Source: Xestospongia muta (taxonomy: Eukaryota > Porifera > Demospongiae > Haplosclerida > Petrosiidae). Taken from it: DNA of 64,000 nt. The notes beneath the pieces were generated by a model. The model did not search any database, had not been told where the DNA came from, and saw nothing but the letters and a program-made list of their open reading frames with translations. Position numbers and translations under genes: made by a program. Positions 24,001-39,000 of the stretch are shown here, in pieces. The stretch is from the NCBI GenBank assembly GCA_963693285.1, contig OY848918.1:12956263-13020262 (forward strand), read 5' to 3'. How positions within the stretch are numbered: position 1 is the stretch's first letter; the number at the start of each line of letters is the position of its first letter.

Positions 24001-27000
24001 TGGTCAATAATAATGTACCAGAAGATAAAGCCAAGCTATGTTCCCAAAGCACTGTTAGTCAGAGAGACATTCAGCGTGTCTTTACATTTTATGATTGGCT
24101 TCGGAAGTGGTTTAAACGACCAACCAAATACAATGCTGATGACTTTAGTGTCAGTTGTCGTGCTGTGTTTATTGCCCTGGCATTGGTTTACTATTTTCGA
24201 CTCAATGAGAAGTATCGAAAGCAATTTAAGGAAGAGATGATGGAACGTCGCCCTGTAGGTGAACAAGGCATTCCAGTCACATTTGAAGATGTTCTTGATG
24301 ATGAGTTTAAATGGGTATCTGAACATGTCGTTTTTCCCATTGGTATTGCCCCAACTGATGCCCTCAAAGAGAACATTTATGCTATAATTGTATGTACAAT
24401 GACTCGCATTCCTCTAATTATTGTTGGTCCACCTGGTTCTTCAAAAACGCTATCTTTTAAGATTGTGACATCAAATTTCCAAGGACAAGAGTCCAAGTTA
24501 AAGAATGACTTTGACATTCTGTTGAGATTGGATCCTCATTTTTATCAGTGTTCTCGTAACTCTACATCAACAGAAATTGAAAATGTATTTCAGAGAGCTG
24601 AAAATCGTCAGAAAACATTTGATGAAGGTAGTATTAGAAGTCAATCTGTTGTTCTTATGGATGAAGCTGGATTAGCAGAAGATTATCATGAATCATTAAA
24701 AGTTCTACATTATTACTTGGACAATCCAAAAGTCAGTGAAGTATTATATAATTTCTTTACAAAAATGTAGAACATTTGCTAAAAATACCATAATTGTTGT
24801 TTAAAGACACAGATGTAATCAACAGCTAACAGCTGAATTTAAATTAATTAGTAATACTTTGGTGCTATGGTTTGGGAAACATGATCAATGAATAAATTCA
24901 TAATTAACATTGGTACTTATATTTTCCTCTAGGTATCTTTTGTAGGGATAACCAATAAGTTTTTAGATGCTGCCAAAAGTAACCGAGCTGTTTGTGTGTT
25001 CAGAAGTGAAACATCTCATAATGACCTGATGCAACTGGCAAAATATTCTTTGACACATGGACAAGCTTCTAAAGCCACTGACATGATGGAAGAAGATGTT
25101 ATTGATGGTTTTGTAAAAGTGTATAAAAGAATGATGACAGAGCCTGAACTTAAAGATTTCTTTGGGTTACGTGATTTTATTCACTTTTTTACTTATCTTA
25201 GTCAAGTAAAATCTGAAAATGACATTATATCACCTGAAGCAATTGTTCAATCTTTGGAACATAACTTCAATGGAACTGCTCACTTTCAGGAGATATTGAG
25301 GGCTTTTCTTGAAGTGGTATGTCTAAACATAGTGAACTATTTTTATACTATTACAAATTAGAAATTGATAGTGGTAGTTGTTTTCTTCCTATTTGTAGAT
25401 TGGTTCAACTCCTGACCAAATGCATAATCGTTCCTTAGTTAAAATTCTGCAGTCAAGTTTTGTACAGAAGGAAAAAGATCTCTCTGCAGAAAACTTAGTT
25501 CGATATAAATTACTCATTGACAGTAGTGAAGATCAATCATTGGTCCGACTTCTCTTTGCCTTTAATATACTGAATAGAGATGAAACAAGAATTCTATCAT
25601 GTTCTAAACTTCCTGGAGATAATGAATCACAAAAGGTAAACAAGACTAGAGAAAATTATCCTATAATTGTTTTTAAGACACTGTCATTACAGTGATACAC
25701 TGACTAGAGCAACATTGACTGCATAATTAGCAGCAGTGTTAGTAGAAGATTAATAGCTATTGAATATTAGAATATAGAAGAGCAAACTAGTGGGAAGCTT
25801 TGAGCATTGTTTGTCATAATCTTTGTTTTACCACTTTCTGTTAGGATTAATAAAATCCATTGGTTGCTATATATGTTGTCGGTTAAACGATATAATTTAA
25901 TTTCTTTTGTTGATTTTGAAAGTCACATGCAACAATAAATTAAAATGATGAAAACAAACAAACCCATACAGTTAGCACATTGTCCAAAAGATAATAGGAC
26001 CACCTAGCATGCTATGTATACCAGGTTGAAAAAAGATGTATGAGTATATGCAGTACTATGATAAAAATTCATTTTTATAGCTCAACACTACTGAAGCTAT
26101 AATACATTCTGTTGTGCAAGGTCATACAGTGCTAATTCATCAAGCTGATGAAATTCAAGAATATTTCTATGATCTTTTTAACCAAAGATTTACCTGCATA
26201 AAGAACCAATCTACTACATCATATTATGCCAATGTGGCTGTTGGAACTAATGTTCGTCCCACTCGAGTTAGCCCTCAGTTTAATTGTGTCATGATTATAA
26301 GTAGTTCAGAGCTACCTAAAATGGAGAAACCATTTTTAAACAGATTTGAGAAGTATTCCTTAAGTCATGAAGTCCTCTTTAGGGAAGTCTTGTCCTCCTG
26401 TCCCAATAGTATTGAAAGTCTGCTTAAGTATGCAAAAAACAATGTGAGTTGACTCATTGTGCACGCAAAAATAAATTTGATTTGTGTTATGCAAATAATC
26501 ATACCTGTTTTTCTGATATTCAATACTTTTATATTATATAGCCAGTTATGTTTCTATTCTATAGATTGAGGATTTTGTCATATCATGCAAAGAATCTAGC
26601 TTCTATGGGTTTGTAAAACACACAATTGATTCACTCATGCTATCATTTTCAACATCCTTGTCATCTGATGACTACTCACTCACTTTTGGCAATGAAGATG
26701 AGAAGCATGACACTGACTGTCAATGTACCACCAATGAAGAACTTTTTGTGAAATCCCTTGTAAAACACTTTTACAATTGCTTTGGGATGCACATAAAATT
26801 GGTAGGTTGATAACCCTATATATGTGTTGTGTATTAATAGGCAATATCATTTTTAATGAGATTTTAAGGTGTTTATTATAGTCCTAATTTGAGTTATTTT
26901 ATAAGAAAAATACTTATTTTGCAATTAATTTTATAAATACAGTCATGTCAGATATACTGTCCTTTAACACTGCTATCAATTTGTGCAATCATATTCTCAG

Positions 27001-30000
27001 ATTCATATTTGAAATTAGCTTTTAAAGTCAGCTAATTTTATTGCATTTGTACAGCACTGTGTTGTATAGTGGTATTTCTAATGTTGGTTTTTATTACCTA
27101 TATAGTCTACTTATCACATATGACTTTATCATTATTATGTAGGGTAAATGTTCCAAGTTTTCAAATACAGTCAAGTACGTATTTAATGCTGTTCCAATTG
27201 ATGATACTGTAAAAGAGTTTTTAAGTACAGCCAAAACTTTTGATTTGATAGAACATATAAAACAAGCCATGAAATTTGTAAAAGACAGAAACATTGATTT
27301 TTCTATTGAACCAGTTTGTGCCACAATGGATAACCTCCCAATTTTTATATTGAGAGAATTAGTTGTTGTATACCTTCGTAGGCAGCTCATTCAACTTATG
27401 ACTCCTGAAGCATTAGTCCTTCACAGTGAACATCTTCATGAATATTATATTCAATGTTATCTTCAACATCAACATCACTTTTCACTTGGCCAACTGATCC
27501 AAGAAGAAAATGATGCTCTTGGAAAATTGTAAGTTGATTTTAAATTTTATTTATAAACTTTTATGGAGATTATTGCATTAAATATGATGCACATTTGTGT
27601 TGATACATAATTATGTCCTACATTAACAAGTAATTTTTTATAATTTAATCTTGTTATCCCTTACTTTTGTAGGACTAGTCCTCCACATTTTAAAATTAAG
27701 AAATACCTCTGTTATACACGCACATCTTATGCCATACTCGAGATAATTCATCCACACTATTTCTGGCAATTCAAAATAACAAAAGAGGAGCGTACTAAGA
27801 TGAGAGAATTGTTTCTAATTGATACACAATTATTGTATACTTACGTTATTACGAGTGCCACTAACCAACAGAATATCAATCATGTATTAAAACAATTTTT
27901 TGACTCTGAGCAATCTGAAGTACTGGTGTTAGTTGCTGACATGAATGAACTGAGCAAAGACTGCATCAGTCATGTCCGACTATTAATAGAGGAGAAGGAA
28001 GCTCGATGTAAGATCAAAGCCAACAAACTCATTTACGTTCTTCTACACTTTTCTTCCAACATGTTTTATACCCATTGTTATCCATCACTTTTCTTAAGTG
28101 GTTGGCATTATATATACCTCGATACTATTGGTGAAGCTAAAGCAGATTCTCATATTGATATACATAAGTGGCTAACATATTGTTTACTGAAACAAAAACA
28201 AAGTAGTATTGAGCACATCGCCAGTCACACAGAGCCATATTTCGTCACTAAATCCATTATGATTACATGGTTACACAACTTGCTACCAAATGTATCGATG
28301 AGTATTGGTATTCAAAAGACTAAGGACAGAGATAAACTTTGTGGAAACAAGACGATACATGACTGTTGGTACCAGCTAGTATTTGGCTTTGATAATATGA
28401 TCAGTAATGTGATAATGGAAAGATTTTCTTATTTTTGGCGACAAGATGCCACTAACAAGCTCTCACAGCAAGCTGCTAGTTATTCTATGAAATATCATTC
28501 TAGTCGTACATTGTCCAGCACCATCAAAACAACTGTTGAGTCTAGTTTTAAAGACATTGTACTCTACCTGCTCTCCATTATTAATGACACAATGGCAATA
28601 CACACCATTCTTAAATGCAGAGATGACAACATTGATTGTGTTGTAATTTTGTTCTGTCAATTACTCTCCATTCTTCCAATACCCAAATCAATGGAAGAAA
28701 TCAAACTACAGCTTCATGAGTTTAATCAACAACGTGAACACATTAAGAGTGATATTTCATCACCAAGATTTCCTTTTTTCATTTCTGTTTTCCAGTCTAT
28801 GGAAGAAATCCTAAATAAAGCATTGAACCTTGTCATTAATACAGTAGAAATTGAGGATGACCAACAGAATAACAGGTTTGAACCTTTGAGGCTTGAAGGA
28901 ATTACTGATACTAGAGCAAAAAATGAGAGTGATGCAGTCATTAACAAAATGAAGGAAATATTTAATGAGCCTATACTTGTAAGTGTATTAAAAAGATTAA
29001 GCTTTTAATTTTTTTTAATTTTAATTGTTTTAATTAATTTAAATTGTCCTTTAACTATTGGACTCCTATAATGCAGTAATAACATAAAAATAACTGTACT
29101 TTCATAAAAATAACTATTATTACAATCCTCCTTCAATTTGTACATTTGAAATTAATAATGTGTTTTTAATAGGATGGAGATGATCACTATGTCTGTGCTC
29201 GTGTGGCCATTCAATTTATGAAAGAACATCATACTGTCTGGGATGCCTACTTTGAAGATGCACTGTCCAAACAAATGTTGTCTAGAGATGTTGGAGGTTT
29301 CTCTAGACAGTTTATAACGGAACAGTTAATGAATATTGTGTCAGGTAAGTAATCTTAACACATGTGCTAAAATGAACTGAAACATCAAGCAGAAGACTCA
29401 TAAAAAACTGTACTGTGTGGCTTGTAAAAATTAAAAATGATCAATTCTTACTTGCTTCCTAACTATTTAACTTAGCTCCTTAATCATTGTTTCAATTAAC
29501 AGATGATATGCTTGAGAAGATGACCCGTCTACATTACCAATTAAGAGTGTTCTTGTTGGATTCTAATTTTTTATCAATTCTAAGACTACTTGATGAGTGT
29601 GCCTCAAGAATGCCAACCTGTACTGTCCCTGCAGATCTTAAACTCCAAGATGATACCTCTCTTTTCTGTGTTGTCATTGACATGATTTATACCTCACTGC
29701 TTAGCATCTGTGTACCTGAGACACCATCAAATTCAATTTCAGAAATAAAGAGCCTGTTATCTTTATATTATCGAATGGTATGTATTTGTAAACTGTGTTA
29801 ATTTGTATTACATGTTATTTATTTATTACAGATACATTTAATCAAATTACCACTTCAATCACTAGAAATGATTTCATTTTCTCTAAAGAATAAATGGATT
29901 TTTATAGGCTTTGCATTTTGTATCTATGAGTTGATGTCTACAGAAGAGAAAGGTGTTTTTCAGACATCATTTGAGGATTTAATCTATGAAGTTTCTAAAA

Positions 30001-33000
30001 AACTTAACTTAGAAATTCTCTCAGTAAGCAACAACAGATAAATGTTATTTTAAAGATTCTCAAAGTTTAGAAGCAAATAATTTAAACTATTTCTTTACTT
30101 TAGGACACTCATCTCAAGATCAACATACTTGTGGATACTGTTGCAGATGTTGCTTTCAATGATAGTGACAGTCTACATCTTCTCTTGTCAAAAACATGTC
30201 CACCTGAGTTTCATTCCATTCTAGAACATATCATACAACATTATGTACAATACTTGCACAATTTTATATCCCATGAAGAAGCCATGTGGATCAATCAAGT
30301 TATTAATCTGTCTCTGTACAGTCATAAGGGTGCAGTAGTTAGCTCCTTTGGTCAATTCATTGTCAAGTATCATTTTCAGTGTTTCTTAGTTGACAATGTT
30401 CAAACTGTTACATCACCTGTTATAGTTAGTGAACAAACTCACCCAAATCCTTTACTACTTTTTAATGAGAGGGTAATTTAGTATAACCTCTCTTATTACA
30501 ATTATTATTACTCTATTTTACAGATAAGAATAGTATTGAATGAATTGATTGAATCACTCCATCAAACTGAGAATGTAATATACAGTCCTACATTTCATCG
30601 AAACAATTCAAAAATGCAGAAACGGTATCAACATGTAAGTCACTGCTATTTTGTGGTCATTAATTGTGTCTGGTCACTATTGTATAGACTTTACTAACAG
30701 AGCCAATATGTGATGCATATTTTGAACTCACTCTAACCAAACTTCAAGCAAGGGAACATAACGTATTAGAGCTAGTCTCTTTTTATAAAGCAGTAAGATA
30801 TTTATTAATTTTTGAGCTAATTTATAGCTCTACTGCATGCACTGTAAAGTAAAACTATTATCATTTAAAACAGAGTGGCAGTATTTTTTCATTTTCTTAG
30901 ATTTCTGAATGTCAAGGGAAAATGAAAGTGTTGCTCATTGAAAAAGAGGCTGTAATTCATGTTATTGCATCATCTCTTGCAAGAACAATCCTGCTTGATG
31001 AAGCAGAACGAGTGGAGGTACACTGCAATATCAGAATTTCATATGTAATTATTATTATATAGTTAGCTGAAATTGATGTCGATTTGAACACAGTTTTAAA
31101 TGACAGCAACGCAGTTAGCAAACTTAATACGAGCATTAATAGTAATGCAATCATTTTTATTATGAGGTAAAATGAATAAATGTAATTTAAATATATAAAT
31201 AATGTCATTTAAACAGTGTTATACAATGAAATCTATCTATTATAAAGATATTGTACATGCACAGAACATGCACTTATGTTGTAGAATGTGAGCATGAAAA
31301 CACAGTAGGAAGCTATAACAAAAACGATATAACTAGTTATATCAAGACTCTCCAGTCGCTGTGTTTATGTAGAGCAGTTGACATCATAAAACTTAGTGGT
31401 ATATTAGAAAGAGAAGTGGGAGAATTTCAGGCCTTTTCCCATGTCTTGTATTTCTTTTATGAATGTATTTTGTTCTATATATTAGATTACTTCAAGCCTG
31501 TGGAAGTGAAAAGAATGTACATACCATGATGGTGAACCAGTTCATATCTCTTTTAAATGTTTTTGAATGTCTCCGTCCTGTCAATATAACTATCACTCAG
31601 GAGGTATATTTTTATGCTTTTCTATGCTATTGATACCATTACATTTTGTTGTGATTATATTTTAGATGAGAGAATTACCGCTTAAGATTTCTTCAAAATT
31701 TCTACTGTATTTAGATAACAAATTTCACACTAGATATAGCATTTTTAATGAAGTTCATCAATCAATGGTCAAAATTATTCGTACAGGAACTAAAAAAGGA
31801 GTTGATACATTAATGGCAACTGCTCTAAAATGGTAAGTATTTTAATTCTCTATTGTGAACAACCAATGAGTACATATTTTTGTTGTTGCATATAAATTTA
31901 CATTTTTGTCTAAAAATTAATTATGATATCATACATACTGTTGAGTTTAAATTATTAGTTAAGAGTATATTATTTGTGTGTGCATTATTCACTAATGACC
32001 TCATATTGTTAACTATATTTGTTATTTGTATTGTTTTGATAGTTATGTAAAAAAGCATAACAAGAATCCATTGGAAATGATGAAGTGGACCTTCAACATG
32101 TCTATGTTTATCAGCATATACTATGAAGTCTTTGTCAAGAGAGATATGGTTTGTGAACTATATTAACATTTAGTCTTATAATATGATGTGCATATTTTAT
32201 GAAGTATACTGTACTTTATTGCAATTCCAGAGTCATTAAAAATTATAAAACTAATTCTATTTTTGTTATCAATAATTTTTAGCAAAGGAGATCAAGTATG
32301 ATTTCTGATGTTTTGTCAAGAATGGTGTCTCAATATGTCAGTGCAAGATATTTAAGATATCTACAATGGCTTGCTGCTCCCCATGCTTTTAAAGTTCCAA
32401 ATGCTTCAATTGAAAAATTAAGACATTTCTTTATTAGAGGTAGGGATATGATTAAGTGCTAGAATATAACAAACTTAAATTAATAATCTGTTATAAACAA
32501 AGTTTTAGAGGAGTAAAATTATTACTATTTTCTTTAGATGAGCTCAATAGAACGCTTGTACATTGTCTATTGGAATTAGTTGCTGTTGTGTTAGGCAGTC
32601 CTGAACACTCATCTCATCTCTGGACACATCTTATTATGCCTGATAAGATAAATATGAGCTTTGTTCCTGGATCTTTGGTAAGTGTTGATGTTGCCACTAA
32701 CAATCTTAGTATTTGTAGTGAAAGGAAAATATCATGAGCTAGTCAACTCCTTTCAACCATTTTACACATGTCTTGATTTGAATAAGATTATATGAAATTT
32801 TTTATGATGATAGCAGAGTCAAATATTGTAAAGCACCCATGCTCTTTTGAATTTAATAATGGTATATACAATCGATTAATTTTTATGTTGTATTTTTTCT
32901 GCAGATCTCAAACAGTTTTGTTTCTGATAGTCCTCAGCAATATAAACAAATAATGAGTATAAGTAATGACCATCTTTACTACACATCACACCATGGTTTA

Positions 33001-36000
33001 AATTGGCAGTCTCTTCTACTTAATCAATGGATGAGCTATGGAATGCTTTGTGCATGCATAGTGATTAATCCAGAAATTATTAAGAAAATGCCTTTTCTTC
33101 ATAATACCTCCAACATTGATTATTGCCTGTCTAAAGTCACTATGTTATGGGATAAGCTTCAATTTGACTGTAATCTTACAAGAGAAGATAGAGACTCCTT
33201 AGTATTTTTATGTATACAAAATTTTTATGAAGTAAGGCTAATAGGATGAAGTATTATGATTGAATTGTATATTATATCTTTAAGGTTTTATCTAAAAATA
33301 CATTGGAGTCAAGTTGGTCCAAAATTTCAAGAGAAGAGCGTTTATCTGATCAATCTGAGCAACCAAGTCTTTTGACTGATGAATCGGATATAATTGAGAA
33401 ACAATATGACAAGCAACAAGAATATTCTGAGGAACAGAAATCATCTGCTCTTTGTGAATATGAGAGAATCCTACATACTGGTGTATTTGTACCTGCATGG
33501 AAATTGTTGAAGGTAAAAAGTATTTAGAAAGTAGTGAATTAATTTGTTGTGTCTAATTTACGTTACAATTAATATGTTTGTATTACATTGGATTAAGAAA
33601 TAATATGAACAGGAATTGTAACTAATTGAAATCAGAGTGAAGTCATAATAGTTAACTTAGATAGTGCTTAGTTTAAGTTTCTTCTACTAGTGAACTTATT
33701 ACTAAACCAAATTTAAATATTAAGCTGTTACAATGCCCAATTATTATTTAGTTGGTAGATAAGCAAAGAGTAATAATCTACTATTTCAATTTAACAAATA
33801 ATTTATCATACTTTAATTTAGTCACAGAAGAAGTTTGAAAACTTGGGAAATACACTCAGTGAACATATGAGGTAAGATGTTATAATAACATTTGTTTCTT
33901 TGTGAACTGTAATATCATTCTCTGTCTTTCAGGGAATTAAGTAATACAGTTCCTCACTTGAACATACAGTGCAAAAATCCTTTGAAATCGTTTCTGCTTA
34001 CTATTCTTTCCTCGACTAATCTTCACAACAAAGAATGTCATCTCTTTGTACTCTATCAATTCATTCTAAGAAGACCAGCATTGAATATTGGAGCAGAAAT
34101 ACTACCAAGTTTAATAGAGTTCTATAGCTGGATCCAAACCCATTTAGCTCATAAAGTGACTGTTGAAATTGCCAAGCAAACAGCTACCAAAAGTGTTCTT
34201 ATATCAATTCTCAAACAGTTCTTTCCTGATCAGTATCAAGAGAAAGTAGATCAACTACATCACATAATAAGTTAATTGTTAATTAGCTTTTATTAGTTTT
34301 GAGTATTTGTCCACTTCTATTGAATAGAGCAATGCAGAGTTATGAAAAATCTTGTTTCTAATTGGAGTGTACCTGTCATTGATGACAATACTATCTTCTA
34401 TGATTTGTTGTCCACTAAAGATGGACAAAATATCCTCTTTAATATGATTACTAATATTGTAAGTTAATGAATAGAGTAATCCCTTATGTTCTGATTAATG
34501 CCCTTTTCTAGGTTGAAATGTACCATAAATTTCTTATGGATGTCCGCAAACACTGTTCAGCAAGACAACACTTTATGGAGTACTTTAGTAGTCGTGATGA
34601 TATGATTCCTCTCTCTGAGGTTACAAAACAGACCTGTGCCTTTGGCACTGCCAGGAGGTAATGAAAAAGAGCTAATAGGCATATATATTCTATTAGATTA
34701 TTTTATTTTAATCTAATGTTATGTTATGTGTATCCTTTGCTAAATAAGAAAATTTCATTTTCTTAATACTTACACTTTAGATACGATAGTTTGGATGATA
34801 TTAGTGCTATTGTGATGAAGTATCACTCAATTGATGAAAGTGCTAAGAAGTGGACCAATACAATACATGATCAAACGATACTGGATGATTGTGTTCCTGA
34901 GGTATGAAGATCAATAGAATCTATTGTTGAAAAGTTATTTTATATTTGTTTAGACTTTTTATTTAGATGGAATACAAGATGGAATCATTCAAACCTATAT
35001 AGCACACAAACAATTCATTGAAAGAGAACGTTTTTGGAAAGAATTTGCATTTAACAAGTTTTCACCTTGTCATCAAGTTCCTCAGAGTTTGTAAGTAAAC
35101 TAATTTACTATAGTATAGAGATATGCTTTATGTTCATTGGTTTGTTTCTACTCTTCAAGACTTAACACATCTACTTATGGATATGATGAGACTGTTGAAC
35201 AACTCAGAGAATATCCAGATCTTATAGTGGGTAGCTCATTATGTACTGTGTTATCTTCCTTCCTTAGTTGACCATGTTATATTGTTATTTGTTTTATTAG
35301 GAGGAAAATATTACTAATCTTGGATTTGATGAGCTAACATTCACTTTTCATTCATTAAATTATGACAGTCTTGTGTGTGTTTGTGGTGGACTTTGTGTCA
35401 TCTTGAAATTGTTACTTCAGGTAAGAATTTAGCATGACATAAGCAACAAGATAAGAAAAAGTGTACAATAATATAGTAGAGCCTCAGAATTATTGCATGG
35501 TTAGTTGTCTATTATGTTAAATTCAGACTGGTGTAGTCTAAGCACTATATTCACTCTTAAAGCATACAAGTCCTTGGCTATTGAACTTCACCCAAATGTC
35601 CTTTTTTGATTAATAAAGGTAGAGATGCTATATTTTAACTGTCTCAAGGACTAATAACTGTCAAAGCATATTATAGAAACCTGTTAATGTGGATTTAGGA
35701 AAGATGATGAATTATAATATACCTTTAATGCACATTGCCTAATCTTTGAGATACTTTTCTTCTAATTATGACAGTTTTATTAAATTTCTAGATATCTAAT
35801 AAACAGTTTTAACTGTATTTATACAATACTGTATGTTGTTGCCATATAATACCTGTTATTGTTTTGATAGTTATATTCCTGTGGTTTACTGACTTCATAG
35901 TTGTGGCTATAGTGTTATATTATTATCATTACTTTAGAAAGTAGTTACACATGGAGTGGAAGCTTTGTCAAGTCTAACTGTAGAAGAATTTCTAAAAAAG

Positions 36001-39000
36001 TATTACAACAGAGACAAAGGTGGCATTCTTGATGAAGTGGGTATTATGCCCCTTTCACCCACTAACCTAAGAAATGGGTGAGTGTTATATCTGGTAATCA
36101 AGAATGTTGTTCTGTCTAATTTTTGTTTTTGTTCTTCAGTTAGCATTTTGAATTTTTTTTGATTCTAGAGACAAAGTTAATGTTAATTTCAATAATGTAA
36201 TACTATATTAAATTTAAACACCTTATGGTTTCTCGAAGTTTTGAAGGTTTTATTTACTTTTAGAGATGTACAGAGTGTTAAGCAGTCTTACAATTGTTTT
36301 GGAACTTGTTGTATCTATATGATATGTATGTCTACTTTCTAATTTTAAGAGTAACAAATGACAATAAACCACACCCTCAACTGCAGATGCATATATTATG
36401 GTAATCAATGAGCTCATTAAGGGTGTGTCTATAAAACCTCAAAGTTTCTTGTTGCTTGTTTCTCTACCTATTTTTCTAGCATTCTATAGCTATAGTCTTC
36501 TACAGATAATGCTTTAATTATACAATCTTTGTAGTTGTAGTCAATGTTTCCCTGTAAGTCAGTATCTTTCAAAAGAATTATAGGAAGATTTTTCAATTAT
36601 AATTAAGACTAAGAAAATGATGTTAGTTATCAATATCTCTCATGTTTATTTATCTTTTTGTTTTCATGTTAATATTATAGATTGGAACCAAGTCAATATA
36701 GCTATATTTGTAATATGCCAATCAAAGGAATTGTTGCTTTGTCAGATAAATTTCGTAAATGGATAAAGATCGGTTTCTATGACTTCTGCCACCTTTATCA
36801 TACCATGAAGGTTCCACTTGATAATGAAGATATCAAAAAATTGATTAGAAGACAAGGTAATTAATTGATATTTCATTTTACCAATATAGTGAATAATAAT
36901 AATCATAACAGAATATATTATTGATAAATATACTACTAAACAGTATCTTTGTACTTGACATTCTTTGATGATGAATAACAGTGATGGTCGGCTACCAAAT
37001 TAGTTCAAATATTGTTTTATTTTTAGAGGATGACAAAGTACTAAAAAGTTGTATTTATCTCTTGTTTAACTATGAGCAGATGTTTTCACTTGAAACTAAA
37101 GGTAGTGAAAAGGTAATTCATTTATTGTAATTATTATTATTGATACTTATCTTTAATAGCTTTAATTGAGTAGTTTGACAATCTCAAATTCAAAAATAAT
37201 AAATTATTTTTTATTAATTCAATACTAAAAGTTGAAATAGTACACACAAATATTCATATACAGTAGCTACTGCTTCAGTACTTTGTAGACAATGAATTTT
37301 GTTCTTATTATTATAGATGATCAAGTATATTAATGAAGAAAGGATTGATTCCAAAGACAAGTTTACACTTCAAGTTCTTAATGTACCCATTCAATGTTAT
37401 GTTGACCTTCAAATTGAACTCAGAAAGTTAGTAATGGCATGAATAATGTAAACATTAGATGAAGCCATATCTGCCATATTTTGAATTATTCAAGCAATGA
37501 TATCGTGTAGTTTATTGGGCAATCTCACTATAAAATGTTTAATACTAATATTAGTAGTTTATGAACTACTTTACAGTCAAACTGTTTTGTTTTCACATTT
37601 ATTTTTGATGCTCATGTTGTTTACTTAGATTAGCTATTATTCCAACTTAGTTTTATCACATGTCAAATAATGAACAATAAGGAAATAAGCAAGGCTTTAA
37701 AAACTAAATGACTTACAAAAAGGCTGAAGTAAAAAGTAATTAGTACAATTTAAAGTATCATCAGCATCCAATCTAGTTTCACTTAAATGTAGATATGTCT
37801 TAATAAACTACTGAACTTAATTTATATGAAACCTGAGTAGTTTAGATTATCTAGCTTTTGTACTTGTAAATAAACACACTTATGAAGTATATATTCTAAT
37901 TATATTGAATTTTTTAAAATTGACATAGCTTGCAAAACAAGTCTCTCTTCTTTCTATGTAGGAGATTAATGGAACTATCAACACAAGAAGAAGAAAAACA
38001 ACATAATGAAAGTGCTGCAAAGAGAATGGATGATATAAATATGAGGTATACCATTTCATTATTATAACATATTATACCATTATTATGATAATAGTGAACT
38101 AAAATCTGATAGTGGTGTAACTAGTCCAGATGTGAGTCAGTTAGATGATGTCAATGATGTAGAAGAAAAAGACGGGAAGCATACTACTTTTATTGTGACT
38201 AGTAATGATCCATCACTAGAAGATATACAAGGTAATTAAAATTTAATGACTGGCTTAATATCACTCCACATTTAAAACTTACTGGTCCACTTTAAGGCTA
38301 GCAAGCTTAGCTTCAGCTTGCTTGAACCACTTTATAGACTATGTAAGCTGCTTATCTCAAAAGGATAAAATTTATTTATGAATGGTGATTTTTAAAAATA
38401 ATGTGTACTTTAGTTTAAACTGTACTAGCTGCTAACATTTTTAAATACTATTTTCTTTCTAAATCATATAATTATGTGTAATTCAAATGCAAATAAAATT
38501 AGTTAGTCTGTTTTTAATATTACAATTGATTACATATATATCAAACTGATGCTGTTTCTACATGTTCCCTGGACTAAAAACATTTTTATTCCAGATGACA
38601 GTTTGGCAGAAGAGGCTTCCAAGCTATCGGATGAAGATGTTGCAGAATTCCTTGAGAGGATTGGATTAAAGAACAGTGCTGATATAGTCAGAGAAAATAA
38701 GTTTACAGGTGACATCATCTATCCTGCTATGAATGAAGATGGCTCTTTGGAAGACTTGGGTATAACAACTCCAATTGAGAGACTCCGATTTCGTGTTCTT
38801 TTCAAAAGAGAGTTATCAGGAACCATTTCAATGGCTGCCGATGAGTTTCCACCCAAAATAGTAGCAGAAATTTGTCATAGTGTTCAAAAATTGGAAGCAT
38901 ATGCTCAGGTAACATTTTATTATTTATATTGTTATGTTAATACGTGACGTATTGGCTATACACATCTGAAAGTATGTCCATAGTATTCAGGAAATATTGT

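Noticed and set aside
24036..24326. Reverse-strand open frames opposite the AAA4 exon (and similar ones at 43292-43600, 49256-49462, 58165-58350)
   Set aside because: They are shadows of well-supported forward exons with conserved motifs.
31251..31440. Cys-rich stretch (TCTYVVECEHE ... CLCRA) as a possible RING or RZ finger in gene B
   Set aside because: Spacing does not fit either zinc pattern, there is no second Cys/His set, and the exon itself is uncertain.
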